NCBI GenBank assembly: GCA_000934455.1 | Contig: KN882355.1 | Location: forward strand, 129,333-161,226 | Direction: 5' to 3' | Source of the DNA: Apostichopus parvimensis | Taxonomy: Eukaryota > Echinodermata > Holothuroidea > Aspidochirotida > Stichopodidae | Length of the DNA: 31,894 nt | In this document: in pieces, positions 28,634 through 31,894 of the stretch | Position numbering within the stretch: the first letter of the stretch is position 1 | How the letters are laid out: each line of letters starts with the position of its first letter | Program-made: the position numbers and the translations under genes | The notes under the pieces: generated by a model | Seen by the model: the letters and a program-made list of their open reading frames with translations, nothing else | The model's database searches: none | Told to the model about the DNA's origin: nothing

Positions 28634-29081
28634 CATTTTGGCACACAATGGACCTCATCAGTCACCAATCAAATGATCCGTTGTTTAAAGTCTGGAGTTA
28701 GAAGGACCTCTCTCCAAGTTGTCGAGTTGAGCCATGACTCTGGAGATCCTAAAACAACCGCGCATGGGATCGCATCAGGCTAAGCAGTGGGCTCACAACA
28801 ATGACGATAGGTTGAGATGGGAAGTGCTGTTGATAGGCCTTGTCATGTTGCCTCAGTTCCTTCAAAACACTTGAAACAATCTGGAATGGCAGTGTTTTCC
28901 CTGAACCAGTAGGCAGCATAAGAAAGGTATCTTTACCATTTACCACGTTTTCAATACACCTTATCTGTTCCGGCAATAACTGTTCGAAGGAAATGTTAAC
29001 TGGTACCTTCTCAAGCGTTTTCCTGATGCAGTCATGCAAAAGTTCCTCGTGGTACAGGAAAGTAACCCATACTGGCCATAT
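28634..29081 (-). pseudogene. RecQ-like exon 1: ATP-binding motifs I, Ia and II
   Basis: The open frame reaches up to 29081 (stop at 29084-29082); the true start or acceptor is not clear. EELLHDCIRKTLEKV, LPEQIRCIENVV and LMLPTGSGKTLPF lead to IVVSPLLSLM. After a lesion at 28750-28772 another frame gives VVLGSPESWLNSTTWREVLL, then a TGA, then LVTDEVHCVPKW at the donor. About 25-30 residues normal for the family between Ia and SPE are missing. The box reads DEVH, with Val in place of the usual Ala. Confidence 0.65.
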
Positions 29082-29216
29082 TCATATCTGCGGTGAATTT
29101 CAGAAGTCAGATGTGACAAGTGTGTCCGCACTCCACATTTCCAAACAGTTCCATAGACCTCATAATTATCGTATACTGCACAGCGCCTGAGCCTACATCA
29201 CAATCAGCCACAGACT

Positions 29217-29848
29217 TTGCCCGCGACACGGGCGGGTATTACTTCTGTACTTAGCATTCACATCTGTTGCACAGATAACCACAGACTAGGCCTAGGATAG
29301 GCTACAGGGAATAATCCACATGTGTAACGTTAGACGTATGCTACCTAAACGTACACTCAGTATACTATCCACTGACTCGGCGAATGTTTTATCGTTCCTC
29401 ACATTTTCTTCGTTGTAAAACCCACCAATTTGAGAAATTGTCCTGAAATGCAAGCTCCAGCTGGCACGAAATCATCGGAAGTTGATAGTGACGGTGACAA
29501 TTCACAATATTCCAACTCGGTGTTACCAAAAATTCGCGTGAAATTGGCCGAGTTTGGCGACACAGGTCCAGCGATAAATTACAGTTACGTGTGCAGAATT
29601 ATAGACTATCATTAGATGAACAACGGCAAGCGACTCCGCCCACTGCCGAGTTCATCTCATTAATATTCAGTACCATCACAGCTTTTTCTTGTCAGGTAGT
29701 GGGTAATTGACGTGAGGTCACAAGGTGATTGATTATTCATATCGTAGAAATCTTACGCAGATATGGCATTTCTAGAGGTGAACGTCGGCGGACGTAGGTA
29801 TTACGAAGTGCTAAGTACAGAAGTAATACCCGTCCGTGTCGCGGGCAA
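29217..29848. mobile_element. 632-bp segment with 40-bp inverted repeats
   Basis: 29217-29256 (TTGCCCGCGACACGGGCGGG, then TATTACTTCTGTACTTAGCA) is repeated in reverse at 29809-29848 with one mismatch. The match extends weakly outward (ACAG). The inside is non-coding apart from a 61-codon frame at 29430-29615 with no known motif. It may be a MITE or foldback element, though no target duplication was found. It lies between the divergent helicase gene and the unknown gene at 30111. Confidence 0.6.
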
Positions 29849-30110
29849 GCTGTAATCTGCTTAAATTCAACGCGCGGTTAAAACTTTTCGGATAGTCTCC
29901 CGTGGTATAACAGACGCAGTAACGGTGTTGTCCATATAACTCGCGCCAAATAGGTAGAACACGAACCTATAGTTATGAAACGCATCTACGTGTGCGTATT
30001 TGCGTGTCTGCGTATAACTCGACGAAATGCTATGCGTATACAGCTATTTCGTTCCATTTTATTGTTTGACTCATAATTGCACTAGTCCCGTTGAGATCCG
30101 ACTGTGGTGC
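29849..30110. other. Probable 5' flank of the gene at 30111
   Basis: CG-containing words are more frequent here (CGCGCGG, CTCGACG) than in flanking DNA. No specific promoter element was identified. Confidence 0.3.
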
Positions 30111-31027
30111 ATGGCGAAATCACCGCGAAATAACAGCAAAATTAATGGATCGGGCAACAGAGGGGAGTACAAGCGATACCTCCGGGAAGAGAATGTTCCC
30201 GTTGCAAGAAATACCAAGAAAAGATGGTTGCAACATTTGGTGAGACTTTGCTCATGCTAGCCTACTTACTTAATTAATTTTAGTTCCAACAAGGAAGACC
30301 CATCTTCTTAATTCCTTCCATAACAAAACTGAGGGGGGGGGGTATAGAGAAATAGGCCTCATCATACTATTATTACTTGCAGCGGAAAAAACACGTCATC
30401 GGCAAGAGAATACCAGTAACTGCTTTTAATGTTATCTTAAATAAGCCTATTCCTGTGCTTCCTGTGAAGTTTTCTGAAGTGAGCAAGTAAAATTTCCACT
30501 CAAATATGAAAGTGCACAAAACATGAGAAGAATGGCTGGGTTTTCTCCAAATCAAACTGGTCAAGTCAAAGTGCACCAACTTGTCAGACAGTCAGATGGG
30601 AAGAAGTTTTCGAGCATACGGCAGGCCTACTATATTCTGTATAGGAGTTAAATATAGGACTACAATATACCCTTAGCAATTCAGTTATGTAGAAAATTGT
30701 GGTTGGAACCACCGAGTTTTTTCATAGGCTGTCAGAGGGAAATACTCACCAAATACAACGTACGCCTCACCTAAATTTGTAACGTTGACATGATGAATAG
30801 GAGTGAAGTGGACTAACCAAAAGTTTTGTCACATACGCAGGTAACAGACGAAGAATGGTGACGATGGGGTCGTTCCTGATGACGAATTTGCGGTTGCACG
30901 AGATGCGCAGGTAATAATGGCTCATCTAAGAACCATGAGACCATCTGACACTCGTTTCGAGGATGAAATTAATGACTCACCAGGTGACCACATTCCAGGA
31001 GAAGCTCCTCATGATCCCTGCAACCAG
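30111..31027 (+). CDS. Unknown gene, first two coding exons
   Basis: Exon 1 is 30111-30239 (ATG, 43 codons, donor GTGAGA) and exon 2 is 30848-31027 (acceptor GTAACAG, 60 codons, donor-like GTGAAC). Both are phase 0 and free of stops. Exon 1 reads MAKSPRNNSKINGSGNRGEY, then KRYLREENVPVARNTKKRW, basic and possibly DNA-binding; exon 2 is acidic (DDGVVPDDEF, DTRFEDEINDSPGD). I do not recognise the family. The layout, a basic head followed by an acidic stretch, resembles the start of some transposon-encoded proteins. No later exon is visible before the satellite. A 10-base G tract lies in the intron. Confidence 0.45.
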
Positions 31028-31204
31028 GTGAACCGAGAGTGAATATGCCATATTTTAATTTAAACCCTCTCAGGTTGCCCTCTGGCGAGATCCCGTGCGA
31101 TTCCTTCAGCCGTTTATGTTTTCACAGTTTCTCAATCATTGTTTTTTCCCGAACTTACAACAAACTACTGGCATACCTACTAGGCCAAGAGCCTGTCGCA
31201 TATG

Positions 31205-31894
31205 ATTTCACCCCATTTAGCCCAGAAGGTTTGACCCCTTACAGTTACTAAGACCATCTAGGTCATTCACAAAAAATTGTCAGCTCAGCCCCAGTGGTCG
31301 GGTTTGGACCCCAGACCCCCTGAAAAAGACCCCCCGGACGGGTTAATTTCACCCCATCTAGCCCATGGACCAAACTTTGTCAGAAGGAAGTAGTATGGCT
31401 GTACATTACAAAAAAGGCAAAACTTACAAAATTCATGGTCGGGAAGGGCTTGTCAGACCCCCCACTAAGTCACCCCCAGTCGGGTTGATTTCACCCCATC
31501 GAGCCCATGGACCAAACTTTGGCAAAAGGAAGAAGCATGGCAGTAAATTACAAAAATGGAAAAAAGTGACAACATTGTTGGTCGGGAAGGTTTTGTCAGA
31601 CCCCCCACAAAGTTTACCCTGACCCACCACCCAAAAGGCGGGTTGATTCCACCCCATCTAGCCCATGGACCAAACTTTGTCAAAAGGAAGTAGTATGGAT
31701 GTACATTACAAAAAGTGTAAAACTTACAAAATTCCCAGTCGGGAAGGTGTTGTCAGACCTCCACAAAGGTCACCCTCACCCACCTCAAAAGGCGTTTTCA
31801 TTTCACCCCATCTAGCCCATCGACCAAACTTTGTCAAAAGGAAGTAGTATGTCTGTACATTAAAATAAAGGAAAATCTGACAAAATTGCTGGTC
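31205..31894. repeat. Satellite array, about 140-160-bp units, running off the window
   Basis: CACCCCAT followed by YTAGCCCA begins units at 31209 (diverged), 31350, 31492, 31650 and 31804, spaced 141, 142, 158 and 154. Each of the later units has ACCAAACTTTG, AGGAAG, GTACATTA, GTCGGGAAGG and TTGTCAGACC in order. Open frames in it are repeat products, not genes. Confidence 0.85.

Larger units (their letters stand above)
26088..29081 (-). pseudogene. RecQ-like DNA helicase gene, two exons, decayed
   Basis: Minus strand. Exon 1 (to 28634) has motif I LMLPTGSGKT, Ia VSPLLSLM and a DEVH box; exon 2 (27362-26088) has III TPILAMTATA, IV IIYCRT, V IIATNALGMGI, VI QETGRDGQ and a RecQ-type zinc cluster CRRALL...CCDLC. 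RecQ enzymes unwind DNA 3' to 5'. The TG|G junction restores the Trp that follows the DEAH box in this family. Lesions: a deletion or shift right after SLM (28750-28772), TGA at 28671-28669, shifts near 27100 and 26385. The last part (FSTQLIDQVIQHLPFI and an acidic tail SDLEDD) is like the multi-copy RecQ-like genes of marine invertebrates, not the housekeeping RecQ paralogues. It is tail-to-tail with the DUF6589-like gene. Confidence 0.7.

Noticed and set aside
18180..29850. Terminal inverted repeats for a joint DUF6589-RecQ element
   Set aside because: I looked for the 29217 repeat near 18.2 kb and found no match; the joint-element idea stays a hypothesis.
31365..31847. Several open frames of 60-85 codons on both strands
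   Set aside because: All are products of the satellite repeat.
1..31894. CRISPR array, bacterial operon or viral genome
   Set aside because: No spaced identical repeats with unique spacers, and introns and repeat content point to an animal genome.

Overview
This is eukaryotic, animal-type DNA. Coding stretches are short exons joined by GT-AG introns of a few hundred bases to about 14 kb, there is no operon-like layout, and about half of the recognisable coding sequence derives from mobile elements. Frequent TAGGCCTA-like words, tRNA-like SINE heads, a CR1/L2-type LINE and a vertnin-like gene suggest a marine invertebrate, possibly an echinoderm. That assignment is a guess from composition and gene families (about 0.4 confidence).

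The left half (0.7-17.4 kb) is dominated by one minus-strand gene for a BEN-domain protein. It begins with an ATG exon at 17402, has candidate linker exons at 15.9-15.1 kb and a BEN exon at 14951-14709. It ends with the last BEN helix at 879-758 and a polyadenylation signal at 702-697. The 14709/879 junction matches in phase, which implies a 13.8 kb last intron. On the opposite strand inside that intron sit a broken vertnin-like gene (2896-6877) and a four-exon hAT-transposase-derived gene (8458-11357). The hAT gene keeps phase at all three of its junctions but has one TGA just after its first catalytic Asp. The same intron holds a 188-bp hAT-type MITE, two tRNA-like SINE heads, a LINE endonuclease scrap and several dispersed repeats.

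The right half (18.4-29.1 kb) has two decayed genes in tail-to-tail orientation. A plus-strand gene (18494-22894) belongs to an uncharacterised family that I recall as DUF6589. A minus-strand RecQ-like helicase gene (29081-26088) has its motifs in order. Both carry stops and frameshifts. A 5'-truncated LINE reverse transcriptase (26050-24925) landed about 40 bp past the helicase stop. About 2 kb without genes separates the LINE from the DUF6589-like gene and contains a striking perfect hairpin.

The right edge (29.2-31.9 kb) has a 632-bp segment bounded by 40-bp inverted repeats, then the first two exons of an unknown plus-strand gene (30111-31027), then a satellite with a period of about 140-160 bp that runs off the window.

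The best candidate for something undescribed is the DUF6589-like plus RecQ-like pair, which could be the remains of one large two-gene DNA transposon. That is inference: I found no terminal repeats joining them. The hAT-derived gene, with one nonsense codon in otherwise intact exons, is the second point worth checking.
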